Shown piece after piece: positions 16,247 to 25,125 of a DNA stretch of 64,000 nt. The position numbers were made by a program, and so were the translations under genes. The notes under the pieces were generated by a model. The model ran no database searches and was not told the origin of the DNA. It saw only the letters and a list, made by a program, of their open reading frames with translations. This stretch comes from Treponema sp. (lineage in GTDB: Bacteria > Spirochaetota > Spirochaetia > Treponematales > Breznakiellaceae): contig WQWU01000003.1 in the NCBI GenBank assembly GCA_009785215.1, forward strand, positions 17,680 to 81,679. Direction: 5' to 3'. Every line of letters begins with the position of its first letter. Position 1 is the stretch's first letter.

Positions 16247-18931
16247 ATGAATAACAAAAAAATAAACCAGCAAAAGAAAAACCAAATACCGCGTTTCTTT
16301 ATTGTATCCATTTTTATAATTGTAATACTGCTTGTTGTAATACCTTTAACAACTATTTATATACTCACCAAGGCTTATGATGACCAGATTCGGAACGAAA
16401 CGACTAAAACATCGGCGTTTATCAGAAAAACAGTTCGTTCCTTTGTTGACGGCGCGTATAACCTGTCAAGCGAATTGGCGACAAACCCTGCTATCCTTAC
16501 CATGAAAAATGATATTTTGTCGCCAATACTTGCCGACTGTGTAAACCGTAACGACTACATGGTGCTTTTATACATAACCGGTATGGACGGGATGCAGATA
16601 GCGCGATCCAGCGGACAGTTGGGCGACCGCAGCGGACGCTTTTGGTTTAAACAGATGAAGGTAACCGGACAGCCGTTCGTCTCTCCGTCGTATTATTCGC
16701 TGACGGGAAATATGCCCTGTACTTCTATTTTTTTGCCCATGTGCCAAAGCAATTCCGATGAAATGATAGGTATTTTCGGCGCGGATATTGATCTTATATA
16801 TCTTCAGCAGCTGGCAGAGCAATTCGCAAATCCGGAAAGCGGGCTTCATTCTTTCATTATTGACGGCGAAGGAGTTGTAATCGCGCATCCTGATTACCGC
16901 TATTTGGAAACGCTTACAAATTATAAAACATTGATCCGCACCGTTTCTGTAATGGATGAACATGGAAATGCGCTTTTAAACCCGGACACAAGCGTAGTAA
17001 CAATGGAAGAAGAATTTACCGTCTCTGACAGTTTTAGCAAAATGATAACATCGGTAATGAGCGGGAACAGCGGTCTTGATGTCGTAGAGTATAACGGTAC
17101 AAGTTACTATATGAGTTATGAACCCATTAACCTTCCCGGTTATTCGGACTCCTGGTCTGTTGTCACGATGCAAAACAGAAGCATTGCCATGAGCGCAGTG
17201 TCACGGCTTATAATCCAGGTGACAATTATAGTAGCTGCTATAATAATTATTTTTACCGCGCTGATTTATACGCTTTTTAAAACTTTACGGAAAACCATGA
17301 CACATCTTGAAACAGCCAACGATCGTTTTAAAATCATGTTCGACTCAAACCCCTATATAAATATTCTCTTTAACAGCCGTTTTGAGGTGATTGATTGTAA
17401 TTCCGTCGCTTTGAATTTTATGGGTTTTGAGTCGAAAGAACAAATATCTGCGGGGTTTGCGCAGCGTGTGGCAAGAAGCCTGCCAAAAGTCCAGTCAGAC
17501 GGACGAATCACAACATCATTGATAGAAAGGCTGACAGCAGCCGTAGAAAAAGGCGTCGAAAAATTTGAAACAGAGCTTCATTTTGAAGACCGTAAAAGAA
17601 TTGTAGATGTGGAGTTTAAAAAAATATCTTATGATGACAGCTTTGCCATAATTGCAAACGCTCATGATATAACCGATATTCGCAGACGGGAACTGGAACT
17701 TAAAAAAGCGCGGATGGATGCTGAAATAGCAAGTCAATCAAAAAGCAACTTTCTTGCCAATATGAGCCATGAGATGCGTACTCCGATGAACGCGATCATC
17801 GGCATGACAGCGATAGGGAGGAAATCCAAATCTATTGTAGATAAAAACCACTCTTTGAACAAGATCGGGGACGCGTCTTCGCACCTGCTTGGAGTGATCA
17901 ATGACGTACTTGACATGGCAAAAATCGAAGCTGACAAGCTGGAACTTTCTCCCATAGAGTATAGCTTTGAACGCGTTCTTCAAAAGGTGCTGACCGTAGT
18001 AAATTTCCGTGTTGAAGAAAAAGAGCAGCAATTGACAGTAAATGTTGATAAAAATATTCCGCGCTTTTTGATTGGGGATGAACAGCGCTTAGTGCAGATT
18101 ATTACGAATCTGATGTCCAATGCTGTTAAATTTACTCCTGAGGGAGGTCATATCAGCCTGAACGCGTTTTTGGTTTCTGAAAATGAAGGTAATTGCGAGC
18201 TTCGTATCGAGGTGACAGACTCAGGGATTGGCATATCTGCCGAACAAAAGGAAAGGTTGTTCCTGGCTTTTGAGCAGGCTGATGCCGGAACAAGCCGACA
18301 ATACGGAGGCACAGGGCTTGGTCTGACTATATCAAAACGGATCATAGAGCTTATGGGCGGCAAGATTTGGGTAGAATCTGATCTTGGAAAAGGCGCGAAA
18401 TTTATTTTTACTGTGAAAGCCCGGCGCAGCAATAACGCAAACGAGAATTTAGGTTTATTTGATAAAGACAAAGAAGATAATATTATAGGCGGTGAGTTCA
18501 CAGGCAAGAATCTTTTGGTTGTAGAAGATGTAGAAATAAACCGGGAAATACTTATTTCCCTTTTACACGATACAGGGCTTTCGATTGACTGCGCCGAAAA
18601 CGGCAAGGAAGCGCTTAAAATGGTAGAAGCAAATACCGATAAATACGACATCGTTTTTATGGATGTGCAAATGCCTGTAATGAACGGACATGAAGCAACC
18701 CGGCGTATCCGCGCCTTTGAAGCAAGTCAATATAAGAAAGACAAGCGAATTCCTATTATTGCTTTAACTGCAAATGTCTTTAAAAGCGACATAGAGGACT
18801 GTCTTGCAGCAGGCATGAACGATCATCTTGGCAAACCGCTCGACATAGACAGGGTGATAGAAAAGCTAAGACAATGGTGCCAGACACCAAGCAACGGCGC
18901 CCATGGCGGTGACAGGCACCAACGAAAATAA
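16247..18931 (+). CDS. Hybrid sensor histidine kinase (Cache, PAS, HisKA, HATPase, REC)
   Basis: The 894-residue protein has membrane segments at about 18-40 and 323-347, enclosing a roughly 280-residue extracytoplasmic sensor region of Cache type. A PAS-like domain (about 365-480) follows. The HisKA phosphoacceptor is His508 in SHEMRTPMN. The ATPase has NLMSNAVKFTPEGG, DSGIGI and GGTGLGLTISKR. The C-terminal receiver has LLVVEDVEINRE and phosphoacceptor Asp806 in FMDVQMPVMNG. Such proteins sense an outside ligand and relay phosphate to an internal receiver. No separate response regulator is encoded nearby, so the output is unknown. The gene follows a GGGGTT Shine-Dalgarno-like stretch. Confidence 0.92.
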   Translation: MNNKKINQQKKNQIPRFFIVSIFIIVILLVVIPLTTIYILTKAYDDQIRNETTKTSAFIRKTVRSFVDGAYNLSSELATNPAILTMKNDILSPILADCVNRNDYMVLLYITGMDGMQIARSSGQLGDRSGRFWFKQMKVTGQPFVSPSYYSLTGNMPCTSIFLPMCQSNSDEMIGIFGADIDLIYLQQLAEQFANPESGLHSFIIDGEGVVIAHPDYRYLETLTNYKTLIRTVSVMDEHGNALLNPDTSVVTMEEEFTVSDSFSKMITSVMSGNSGLDVVEYNGTSYYMSYEPINLPGYSDSWSVVTMQNRSIAMSAVSRLIIQVTIIVAAIIIIFTALIYTLFKTLRKTMTHLETANDRFKIMFDSNPYINILFNSRFEVIDCNSVALNFMGFESKEQISAGFAQRVARSLPKVQSDGRITTSLIERLTAAVEKGVEKFETELHFEDRKRIVDVEFKKISYDDSFAIIANAHDITDIRRRELELKKARMDAEIASQSKSNFLANMSHEMRTPMNAIIGMTAIGRKSKSIVDKNHSLNKIGDASSHLLGVINDVLDMAKIEADKLELSPIEYSFERVLQKVLTVVNFRVEEKEQQLTVNVDKNIPRFLIGDEQRLVQIITNLMSNAVKFTPEGGHISLNAFLVSENEGNCELRIEVTDSGIGISAEQKERLFLAFEQADAGTSRQYGGTGLGLTISKRIIELMGGKIWVESDLGKGAKFIFTVKARRSNNANENLGLFDKDKEDNIIGGEFTGKNLLVVEDVEINREILISLLHDTGLSIDCAENGKEALKMVEANTDKYDIVFMDVQMPVMNGHEATRRIRAFEASQYKKDKRIPIIALTANVFKSDIEDCLAAGMNDHLGKPLDIDRVIEKLRQWCQTPSNGAHGGDRHQRK

Positions 18932-18934
18932 ATC

Positions 18935-19984
18935 ATGCCAAACCTTCGCGACAGGCTAAGACGAATACAGGAACAAAAAACAGTAAAGACATACGAAAAT
19001 ACCGTTTCTAAAAATAATTTAGAAGGCTGGGAAACTTGCGGATTTAATGTTTTAAAGAGGGTAGTAACAGTTCCTTCTGTATTATATAAAATTAAAAAAT
19101 TGCCGGACGCGCTGCCTGTCATTATTCCGGATTTAAAAAAAATACCGGATATCGGGGATTTTGTTTTTTTTGACCTTGAAACATCAGGGCTTTCTATGGG
19201 AGCCGGTACAGTCGCTTTCCTTGCCGCTTTTGGACGAATTACAGGTAAACAATTGAGCATTAAACAATATCTGCTTTTGGACTATTCAGGGCAAAATGAT
19301 TTTTTGGAAAATGTAATTGGCGAATTTAAATATAAAAAAGATGTTATTGTCAGTTATAACGGAAAATGTTTTGACGCTCAGATAATAAAAACAATGTGCC
19401 TTATGAACAGAATTAAACCGCCCGAATATAATCATGCCGATTTATTATATCCTGCTCGCCGTCTTTGGAAATCTATTATTCAGGATTGTTCTCAAGGATC
19501 GATAGAAAGAAATATACTTGGTATTCACAGAAATAATGACATACCTGGAGTCCTTGCTCCTGATATCTGGTTTGATTTTTTAAAAACAGGCAGAACAGAG
19601 CGTTTAATTGGTATCTGTAATCATAATTGTTATGATATTTCAGGATTATCTTCCATTCTGGATAAAATGATTTCTATAGCAAATGATCCTTTCGATTCAA
19701 AACACAAGTATGATATTGAACGTCTTGCTTTATACTGCAGAAAATATTTAAGTTATTCTGAAGATTTATCAATTATAAAAAATGAGCTTTTACGCCATGC
19801 GGCAGTTAAGGGTTATTCTCAGGCTGTTTATATTTATTCTTATGAACAAATGCGAAACAGGAATTACAGGGAAGCGTTAAAGTTTGTAAATAAAGGATTA
19901 AAACTTTATGATGAAGAATCCCGGCAGTACCTTGTATTATTCAGAAGAAAAGAAAGACTTGAAAAGATTATCGCAAAATGCTAA
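18935..19984 (+). CDS. YprB-like ribonuclease H-fold exonuclease
   Basis: The 349-residue protein has the DEDD-type entry motif FFDLETSGLSMGAG near residue 73, then VIVSYNGKCFDAQ and, later, CNHNCYDISGL. These are the three acidic sites of the RNase_H_2/YprB family. The C-terminal 80 residues are helical with a TPR-like repeat (YREALKFVNKGLKLYDEE). The biological substrate is not known for most members. It starts 3 bases after the sensor kinase stop with no clear Shine-Dalgarno, suggesting translational coupling. Confidence 0.8.
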   Translation: MPNLRDRLRRIQEQKTVKTYENTVSKNNLEGWETCGFNVLKRVVTVPSVLYKIKKLPDALPVIIPDLKKIPDIGDFVFFDLETSGLSMGAGTVAFLAAFGRITGKQLSIKQYLLLDYSGQNDFLENVIGEFKYKKDVIVSYNGKCFDAQIIKTMCLMNRIKPPEYNHADLLYPARRLWKSIIQDCSQGSIERNILGIHRNNDIPGVLAPDIWFDFLKTGRTERLIGICNHNCYDISGLSSILDKMISIANDPFDSKHKYDIERLALYCRKYLSYSEDLSIIKNELLRHAAVKGYSQAVYIYSYEQMRNRNYREALKFVNKGLKLYDEESRQYLVLFRRKERLEKIIAKC

Positions 19985-20007
19985 TGTAAATTATATTGGA
20001 GATATAA

Positions 20008-21825
20008 ATGTACGATTTTATTGAAACATGGAAAACAAATACTGCGCAAATTATAAATGAACTTTTAGCTGAATCGGGAATTGATACCAAAATAAATGCA
20101 CTAGAGGTAATTGCGGAAATTCCGCCCAACCCGCAAATGGGGGATCTTGGGATTCCCATGTTCAGTTTTGCAAAAATGCTGCGGAAAGGACCTCCGCAAA
20201 TTGCTCAATTGGCTGCCGTTAAACTTAATAATATGCTTTCTTCGCAGGAAACTAACGCAAAAGCAGAGGCTCAGGGACCGTATTTGAATATTAAAATGGA
20301 TCGCGCTTTAACAGCAAATGCTATTCTTAAAGATTTTTTTGACCCTTCAAAAAAAGCAAAACAAAAGGAGAGCATGGCGGGGAAGAGGGTAATGATAGAA
20401 TTTTCCAGCCCCAATACCAATAAACCTCTGCATTTAGGGCATCTTCGAAACGATGTTCTGGGTGAAAGTATTTCAAGGATAATTAAAGAATGCGGGGCGG
20501 AAGTTTACAAAGTTTGCATAATAAACGATCGCGGGATTCATATTTGTAAATCCATGCTTGCCTACAAAGAAAATTTTCAGGGTAAAACTCCCGAATCAGA
20601 GGGAATAAAGAGTGATCATTTTGTGGGCGACTGTTATATCAGTTTTAATAAAGAGCTAAAAAAAGAAACTCAAGAGTTAATAGAAGCTGGTGTAAAAAAA
20701 GAAGAAGCGGATGCGCAAACATCTGTCATGAAAAAAGCGGCGCAAATGCTTCGTGATTGGGAAGCGGGAGATTCAGAAACAGTTGAATTATGGAAAAAAA
20801 TGAATAGCTGGGCAATTGAAGGTATGAAAAAAACATATAATCGCACAGGTGTATCATTTGATAAATATTACTATGAAAGCGAAACATATATGTTAGGCAA
20901 GGACGAAGTTTTAAAAGGGCTCGAAAAAGGTATCTTTTTTAAACAGGAAGACGGCTCTGTCGCTGTTGATTTAACCGAAGAAAAACTGGATAAAAAAATA
21001 CTTTTAAGAAGCGACGGCACTTCAATTTATATAACTCAGGATTTCGGTACCGCGATAAATCGGTATAAAGACTGGCAGTTTGACAAATTAATTTATGTTG
21101 TTGGCTCTGAACAGCAATATCATTTTAAGGTTTTATTTATCATTCTGGAAAAGTTAGGTTATTCTTGGGCAAAAAATCTGCATCATCTTTCATATGGCAT
21201 GGTAAATCTTCCGGAAGGAAAAATGAAAAGCAGGGAAGGCACTGTCGTTGATGCTGACGAATTAATTGATTCGCTTCGCGACATGGCATTATCAGAAATA
21301 AAAGAGAAGGGCAGGGAAGATGATGTAGGAAACCCGCAGGAAGTTGCGGAAAATATCGCTATAGGCGCTCTTCATTATTTTTTACTCCAGCCGAGCCCTG
21401 TAAAAGATATGCTTTTTGATCCAAAGGAATCCCTTTCTTTCACCGGAAATACCGGTCCTTATCTGCAATACATGGGAGCGAGAATTTCTTCTATGCTCAG
21501 GAAAAATGAGGAAACAGGAAATAAAAACAAGGAGCCGGGAATTTGGAATGAAGTGCTCTTTGACGCGGAATGGGAGTTGGTTAAATTGGTTAATGGTTAT
21601 TCTTCTGCTGTAAATGAAGCGGCAGAAAAAATGGATCCTTCTCATCTAACAGGCTATCTTTATGAATTATCCAAAGCATTCAGCAGGTTTTATCATGAAT
21701 GTCCTATTTTAACCTGTGATGATCCCACGCTGTCAAAAGCAAGACTGGAACTTTCACGCGCTGTTATGCTTGTGCTAAAAGACGCTTTTTATCTTGTATG
21801 CATTCCCTTTTTAAATGTTATGTAA
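20008..21825 (+). CDS. argS: Arginyl-tRNA synthetase
   Basis: The 605-residue class I synthetase has an N-terminal Arg-tRNA-synthetase additional domain to about residue 105. The HIGH-type signature is SPNTNKPLHLGH with HLGH at residues 142-145. The catalytic core includes YVVGSEQQYHF, a MKSREGTVV segment in the KMSKS position, and a helical DALR anticodon-binding domain at the C-terminus. It charges tRNA-Arg; one such tRNA is encoded at 1016-1089. Its 3' end overlaps the convergent birA gene by 8 bases. The start is preceded by TTGGAG. Confidence 0.96.
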   Translation: MYDFIETWKTNTAQIINELLAESGIDTKINALEVIAEIPPNPQMGDLGIPMFSFAKMLRKGPPQIAQLAAVKLNNMLSSQETNAKAEAQGPYLNIKMDRALTANAILKDFFDPSKKAKQKESMAGKRVMIEFSSPNTNKPLHLGHLRNDVLGESISRIIKECGAEVYKVCIINDRGIHICKSMLAYKENFQGKTPESEGIKSDHFVGDCYISFNKELKKETQELIEAGVKKEEADAQTSVMKKAAQMLRDWEAGDSETVELWKKMNSWAIEGMKKTYNRTGVSFDKYYYESETYMLGKDEVLKGLEKGIFFKQEDGSVAVDLTEEKLDKKILLRSDGTSIYITQDFGTAINRYKDWQFDKLIYVVGSEQQYHFKVLFIILEKLGYSWAKNLHHLSYGMVNLPEGKMKSREGTVVDADELIDSLRDMALSEIKEKGREDDVGNPQEVAENIAIGALHYFLLQPSPVKDMLFDPKESLSFTGNTGPYLQYMGARISSMLRKNEETGNKNKEPGIWNEVLFDAEWELVKLVNGYSSAVNEAAEKMDPSHLTGYLYELSKAFSRFYHECPILTCDDPTLSKARLELSRAVMLVLKDAFYLVCIPFLNVM

Positions 21826-22831
21826 TTATAAAAGCAAGAGAAACAGAACCATGGTTAAAATAAAGTTCTCCCTTTTCTTTTGTTTTTAATATACATCTTC
21901 CGGCAGGGTCTATGCCTGCAAATATTCCGCGTGCCAGAATGTTTTTAGGGTTATTCGTTATATTGTCATTTTTATACTGAGGCTCAAATACAGCGGCTTT
22001 GGCTCCTATGCAATCTGCCATCTGATTCCATTCATTGGCAAGAGTACGGTTTCCCTGCGTATATACGGCATTCGCGTTCAAACTTTTCTTTACAATTTCT
22101 ATTTCTTCCAGTATTTTATCTAAAACTGCTTTTCTTGAAATTGGTTTTCCAAGTACTTCTTCGCAGCTAATTGCTTTTGCGCTGGGCGCTTTATTGTTAA
22201 CATTAACTCCAATTCCGCCTGTAAACCAGCTGATTAAATCGGCTTCTCCGCAAATTTCTGTCGTAATACCCGCGATTTTTCGCCTGTTTATGTAAATGTC
22301 ATTGGGCCAGCGAAGATACGCCTGCTTGCCGCAAATAGAAGTTAAACTTTTAACAACTGCTATCTGAATAACAAGCGACATTAGTGAATAGTCCGCTATC
22401 GTAAGTTTTGGTTTTTCCAGTATCGAAAAGAAAAGTCCGCCCTGACGCGATACCCATGTTCTGCCGTATCTTCCTCTTCCCGCGCTTTGTTTTTCCGCGC
22501 TTATAACCGCTTTTTCAATTCCGCGTACTGCCAATTCTCTTGCTCTGTCCATTGTGCTGCCTGTATTATAATAATGGTAAAATAAATTTTCCTTTTCGCC
22601 GAATTCCCACGGATAAAGAAAATCTTTTTCATTTTCAGGCTCTAATAGATAACCATTATCATTTGTTTCTATTAAATATCCGCTTTCCAAAAGAGACTGT
22701 ACCGCTTTCCAGACTGCTACACGTGATATTCCCATATCCCTTGCAAGAATGCTGCCGCTTACAGGCGCTCCCTGTTTTTCCCTTAAATGATAAAGTAATT
22801 GAGCTTTGCTTGATAATTTTATTTCATTCAT
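21818..22831 (-). CDS. birA: BirA: biotin-protein ligase and biotin operon repressor
   Basis: The 337-residue protein has an N-terminal winged helix (residues about 5-65, SILARDMGISRVAVWKAVQ) and the ligase signature GRGRYGRTWVS, followed by LRWPNDIYINRRKIAGI. Ligases with the winged helix both attach biotin to carboxylases and repress biotin genes when loaded with biotinyl-AMP. It is the last gene of the bioY-bioM-bioN-birA unit, and a matching palindrome lies at the bioY promoter. Its start overlaps the bioN stop by 4 bases. Repressor function is inferred from the DNA-binding domain plus the operator-like site. Confidence 0.93.
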   Translation of the reverse strand: MNEIKLSSKAQLLYHLREKQGAPVSGSILARDMGISRVAVWKAVQSLLESGYLIETNDNGYLLEPENEKDFLYPWEFGEKENLFYHYYNTGSTMDRARELAVRGIEKAVISAEKQSAGRGRYGRTWVSRQGGLFFSILEKPKLTIADYSLMSLVIQIAVVKSLTSICGKQAYLRWPNDIYINRRKIAGITTEICGEADLISWFTGGIGVNVNNKAPSAKAISCEEVLGKPISRKAVLDKILEEIEIVKKSLNANAVYTQGNRTLANEWNQMADCIGAKAAVFEPQYKNDNITNNPKNILARGIFAGIDPAGRCILKTKEKGELYFNHGSVSLAFIIT

Positions 22832-23451
22832 ATTTTTCTCCCCTGTATAACCTTTGCTTTTAATGCCGCTTTTTCAAAACAAAGTGAAATTAAAACAAAG
22901 AGCAGTTTTGTTTTTTTCAGCCCCTGTTTTCCGCATCTTGCTTTCCATGATAAATTTATATTCGACCAAATTAAAAATATTTGCGGTATAAAACAAATAA
23001 ATAAAGAAATACTTTCGCTTAATTTTGGCATTATTTTATTTAAACTATCTCTTATTTCCAAAGAACTTGTTGTGCGGAAAAACAGCGCGGAGATTTGAAC
23101 AATCATAAAAAGACGCAATGATAAACGCAAGTATTCTGTATTGGGCGTTAATAATTTTAATGTAAGAATTCCATGCCCGCCCAATAGCTCAAAAAGGTTC
23201 GAAAATACCGAAAGTGAATACATCAGGACAGCGTAAAAGAATGCAGGTTTTAAATCCGTTACTTGCTCAAGTAATGTAAAACGAAAAATAAAGGCTATAA
23301 TAACAAGGGCTATAATTCCAAATGAAAGATATAAAGAGGGAAGGAGCATACATAAGACAGACAGCGGCAGCAGCAATAAAAGTTTTAAAATAGCAGGCGC
23401 TTTATGCAGGGCAGTTTTATTGGTTTTATATTTGAATACAGCGTTTACCAT
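22828..23451 (-). CDS. bioN: ECF transporter membrane component (BioN/EcfT)
   Basis: The protein has 207 residues from the ATG at 23451, and several membrane segments (KLLLLLPLSVLCMLLPSLYL, IIALVIIAFIFRF). The C-terminal cytosolic segment with SWKARCGK resembles the ARG-type motif through which EcfT grips the ATPases. It couples ATP hydrolysis by BioM to substrate movement by BioY. The open frame extends to 23487, but the ATG at 23451 has an AAAGG stretch upstream and gives only a 7-base overlap with bioM, so I prefer it. It is divergent in sequence; the call relies partly on its neighbours. Confidence 0.8.
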   Translation of the reverse strand: MVNAVFKYKTNKTALHKAPAILKLLLLLPLSVLCMLLPSLYLSFGIIALVIIAFIFRFTLLEQVTDLKPAFFYAVLMYSLSVFSNLFELLGGHGILTLKLLTPNTEYLRLSLRLFMIVQISALFFRTTSSLEIRDSLNKIMPKLSESISLFICFIPQIFLIWSNINLSWKARCGKQGLKKTKLLFVLISLCFEKAALKAKVIQGRKI

Positions 23452-24173
23452 ATAAGACCTTTTCGAAGAGGATTTCGTATTCCCCATTTTTCAATATCTT
23501 CAGAGAACGAAACATCTGCGTCATATACTTTTTTTCCTTTGTAAAGCACTATGAAACGGTTAGCGAGCGACATACATTTTTCCAGTTCATGTGTAAGAAT
23601 AATTAAAGTTTTTCCGCCTAAAATAAGTTCTTTAAAAAGACAGTTAACCTGCAATACTCCGGGATAATCCATGTTTGCATAAGGTTCATCAAAAATGATA
23701 ATTTGCGCGTCCATTGCCAAAACACCTGCCGCGGCAAGACGGCGTTTTTCGCCGCCGGAAAGTGTTCGCGCCGGAAATCCGGCTTTGAGAGACAACCCTG
23801 TCTGAAAAAGGGCATTTTCTACTCTTAGATTTGTTTCTGTCTTTGAAAACCCCAAATTACGCGGACCAAAAGCAACATCTTCTTGCGGAGTTTCTCCAAG
23901 TATCTGCGCATCCGGCTCCTGAAAAACAAGTCCGACTCTCGCGCTTGTTTTCACTGTCCCCAAAGTCGGCTCTTCAAGACCCGCGACAATCGACATTAAA
24001 ATACTTTTCCCGGATCCATTCGCGCCCGCTATAATTGCGCATTCGCCGTCCTCGATAGAAAGCGAAACATCATCAAGCGCATAAAAAAAACCATCCCGCA
24101 CCTGCTCACTGCCTCTATCATCATAAAGAGGAAACCTTTTAGTGATATTAGAAAGTTCTATGGCTTTATTCAT
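23445..24173 (-). CDS. bioM: ECF transporter ATPase (BioM/EcfA)
   Basis: The 242-residue ABC ATPase has Walker A GANGSGKS, Q-loop FQEPDAQILGET, signature LSGGEKRRLAAAG, Walker B IIIFDEPYANMD and the switch His in LTHELE. The EPDAQ/ET Q-loop is typical of ECF-type ATPases. With BioN and BioY it forms a group I, dedicated biotin uptake system with a single ATPase gene, which would work as a homodimer. A repeat element separates it from bioY. Confidence 0.92.
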   Translation of the reverse strand: MNKAIELSNITKRFPLYDDRGSEQVRDGFFYALDDVSLSIEDGECAIIAGANGSGKSILMSIVAGLEEPTLGTVKTSARVGLVFQEPDAQILGETPQEDVAFGPRNLGFSKTETNLRVENALFQTGLSLKAGFPARTLSGGEKRRLAAAGVLAMDAQIIIFDEPYANMDYPGVLQVNCLFKELILGGKTLIILTHELEKCMSLANRFIVLYKGKKVYDADVSFSEDIEKWGIRNPLRKGLIW

Positions 24174-24197
24174 ATAACTTCCCGGGAAGAGTTGGCA

Positions 24198-24383
24198 AAG
24201 ACTCTCGCAGAGGCGCGGAGACGCAGAGGACGCAGAGGAAGAGGGGGAAGAAGGGGAGGAGTTCTTGCTTCTTTCTTTTTAATCCTTTTTTATTTCTTTG
24301 AAATCTCTCGTATTCTTGAGTTTTAGGTATGATATCGAACAATAACTCTGCGTCCTCTGCGCCTCTGCGTCTCTGCGAGAGGT
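24198..24383. repeat. CTCTGCG-type inverted repeat inside the biotin operon
   Basis: Arms at about 24201-24238 and 24346-24383 contain the degenerate repeated words GACGCAGAGGACGCAGAGG and CTCTGCGTCCTCTGCGCC in opposite orientation, about 108 bases apart. This is a widespread bacterial repeat family in my experience. A minus-strand open frame across it (24166-24420) encodes the usual Gln-Arg-Arg-Arg-Gly type junk peptide. It fills the bioY-bioM gap, which in other genomes is usually short. Confidence 0.85.
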
Positions 24384-24412
24384 TTTCCTCAAAGAGGTTT
24401 TTGGAAAAAAAA

Positions 24413-24973
24413 TTATTCATTTATGTACCTCGCTGCTATTGGTCTTAGTTTTAGCGCAAGGGGGATGCTTATAATCAGTTTGATTAAATCGCCGGGTAGA
24501 AACGGCAGAAAACCCGCTGCCATTGCCGCCGCGAATGACATCGAGCTGATATACATCATAAAAAAGACGCCGCAGAAAAGTATTATTAAAAATCCCAAAA
24601 ATGAGGCAATTATCAATCTTGTTAAAAAAAGCGGTTTTACTTTTTTTTCGCTTGTTTTGGGCAGCCCGCAAATCAGCCCTGACACAAGGCTTGCGATAAA
24701 ATAACCGATGATATAACCGCCCAAAGGAGTTGTAAATACCGCAATCCCGCCCGGAATTACAAAAACAGGCACACCAATTAACCCTGCGGCTATAAATATA
24801 AGAATAGACAGACCGCCGTAAAAACTGCCAAGTATGGTGCCGGATAACACTATGAATAGATTTTTTAACACCAAAGGGACAGGAATGCCCGGAAGCGGAA
24901 TAATTAAAAAACTTGAAACCGCGATCATTGCCGCAAAAGCAGCCGCGAATACATAACGATTCCTGACACTCAT
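24413..24973 (-). CDS. bioY: Biotin-specific S component BioY
   Basis: The 186-residue protein has about six membrane segments. The stretches IPLPGIPVPLVLKNLFIVL, FYGGLSILIFIAAGLIGVP and TTPLGGYIIGYFIAS are the hallmarks of BioY, the membrane protein that binds biotin. The repeat after it may have inserted at the 3' end, where the final residues (AARYINE) look normal. The start lies directly beside a probable BirA operator. Organisms with BioY-BioM-BioN can scavenge biotin; no biosynthesis genes are seen here. Confidence 0.95.
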   Translation of the reverse strand: MSVRNRYVFAAAFAAMIAVSSFLIIPLPGIPVPLVLKNLFIVLSGTILGSFYGGLSILIFIAAGLIGVPVFVIPGGIAVFTTPLGGYIIGYFIASLVSGLICGLPKTSEKKVKPLFLTRLIIASFLGFLIILFCGVFFMMYISSMSFAAAMAAGFLPFLPGDLIKLIISIPLALKLRPIAARYINE

Positions 24974-25004
24974 TCGTTAACCCCAGTTGCACACAGGTTA
25001 ACAT
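24974..25004 (-). promoter_or_regulatory. Probable BirA operator at the bioY promoter
   Basis: The half-sites TCGTTAACC (24974-24982) and GGTTAACAT (24996-25004) are inverted around 13 bases. Known BirA sites pair GTTAAC/GTAAAC-type halves, usually with a slightly longer spacer. One half covers the -10 box of the bioY promoter and the other abuts the start codon, so binding would block transcription. Confidence 0.7.
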
Positions 25005-25023
25005 AAAGCCGCCTGTTTGTCAA
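24995..25023 (-). promoter_or_regulatory. bioY promoter
   Basis: On the minus strand TTGACA (25023-25018) is followed after 17 bases by TAACCT (25000-24995). Predicted transcription would start near 24988, giving a leader of about 15 bases. Confidence 0.6.
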
Positions 25024-25032
25024 CCTGCAATA

Positions 25033-25072
25033 TGGTAGCAGCTACCAAATTTAAAAACGGTAGCTGCTACCA
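25033..25072. repeat. TGGTAGCAGCTACCA box pair (stem-loop)
   Basis: Box TGGTAGCAGCTACCA (25033-25047) and its near-complement ending GGTAGCTGCTACCA (25059-25072) are separated by an A/T-rich loop. Each box is itself close to a palindrome. It lies between the bioY promoter and scpA. Confidence 0.7.
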
Positions 25073-25125
25073 TTTTCCCGTTTTCTCCATTTTCATTTTG
25101 TTTTTTTTGTGTTATACTTACAGTA

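Noticed and set aside
24198-24383. Possible CRISPR array
   Set aside because: The repeated GCAGAGG words are inverted arms without regular unique spacers; no cas genes are near.
24166-24420. Minus-strand open frame of 84 codons between bioM and bioY
   Set aside because: It is the translation of the CTCTGCG-type repeat, a known source of false genes.
24417-25004. 195-codon frame on the minus strand overlapping bioY in another frame
   Set aside because: It is a shadow of bioY; its composition (many Arg, Cys and Tyr) is not that of a real protein.
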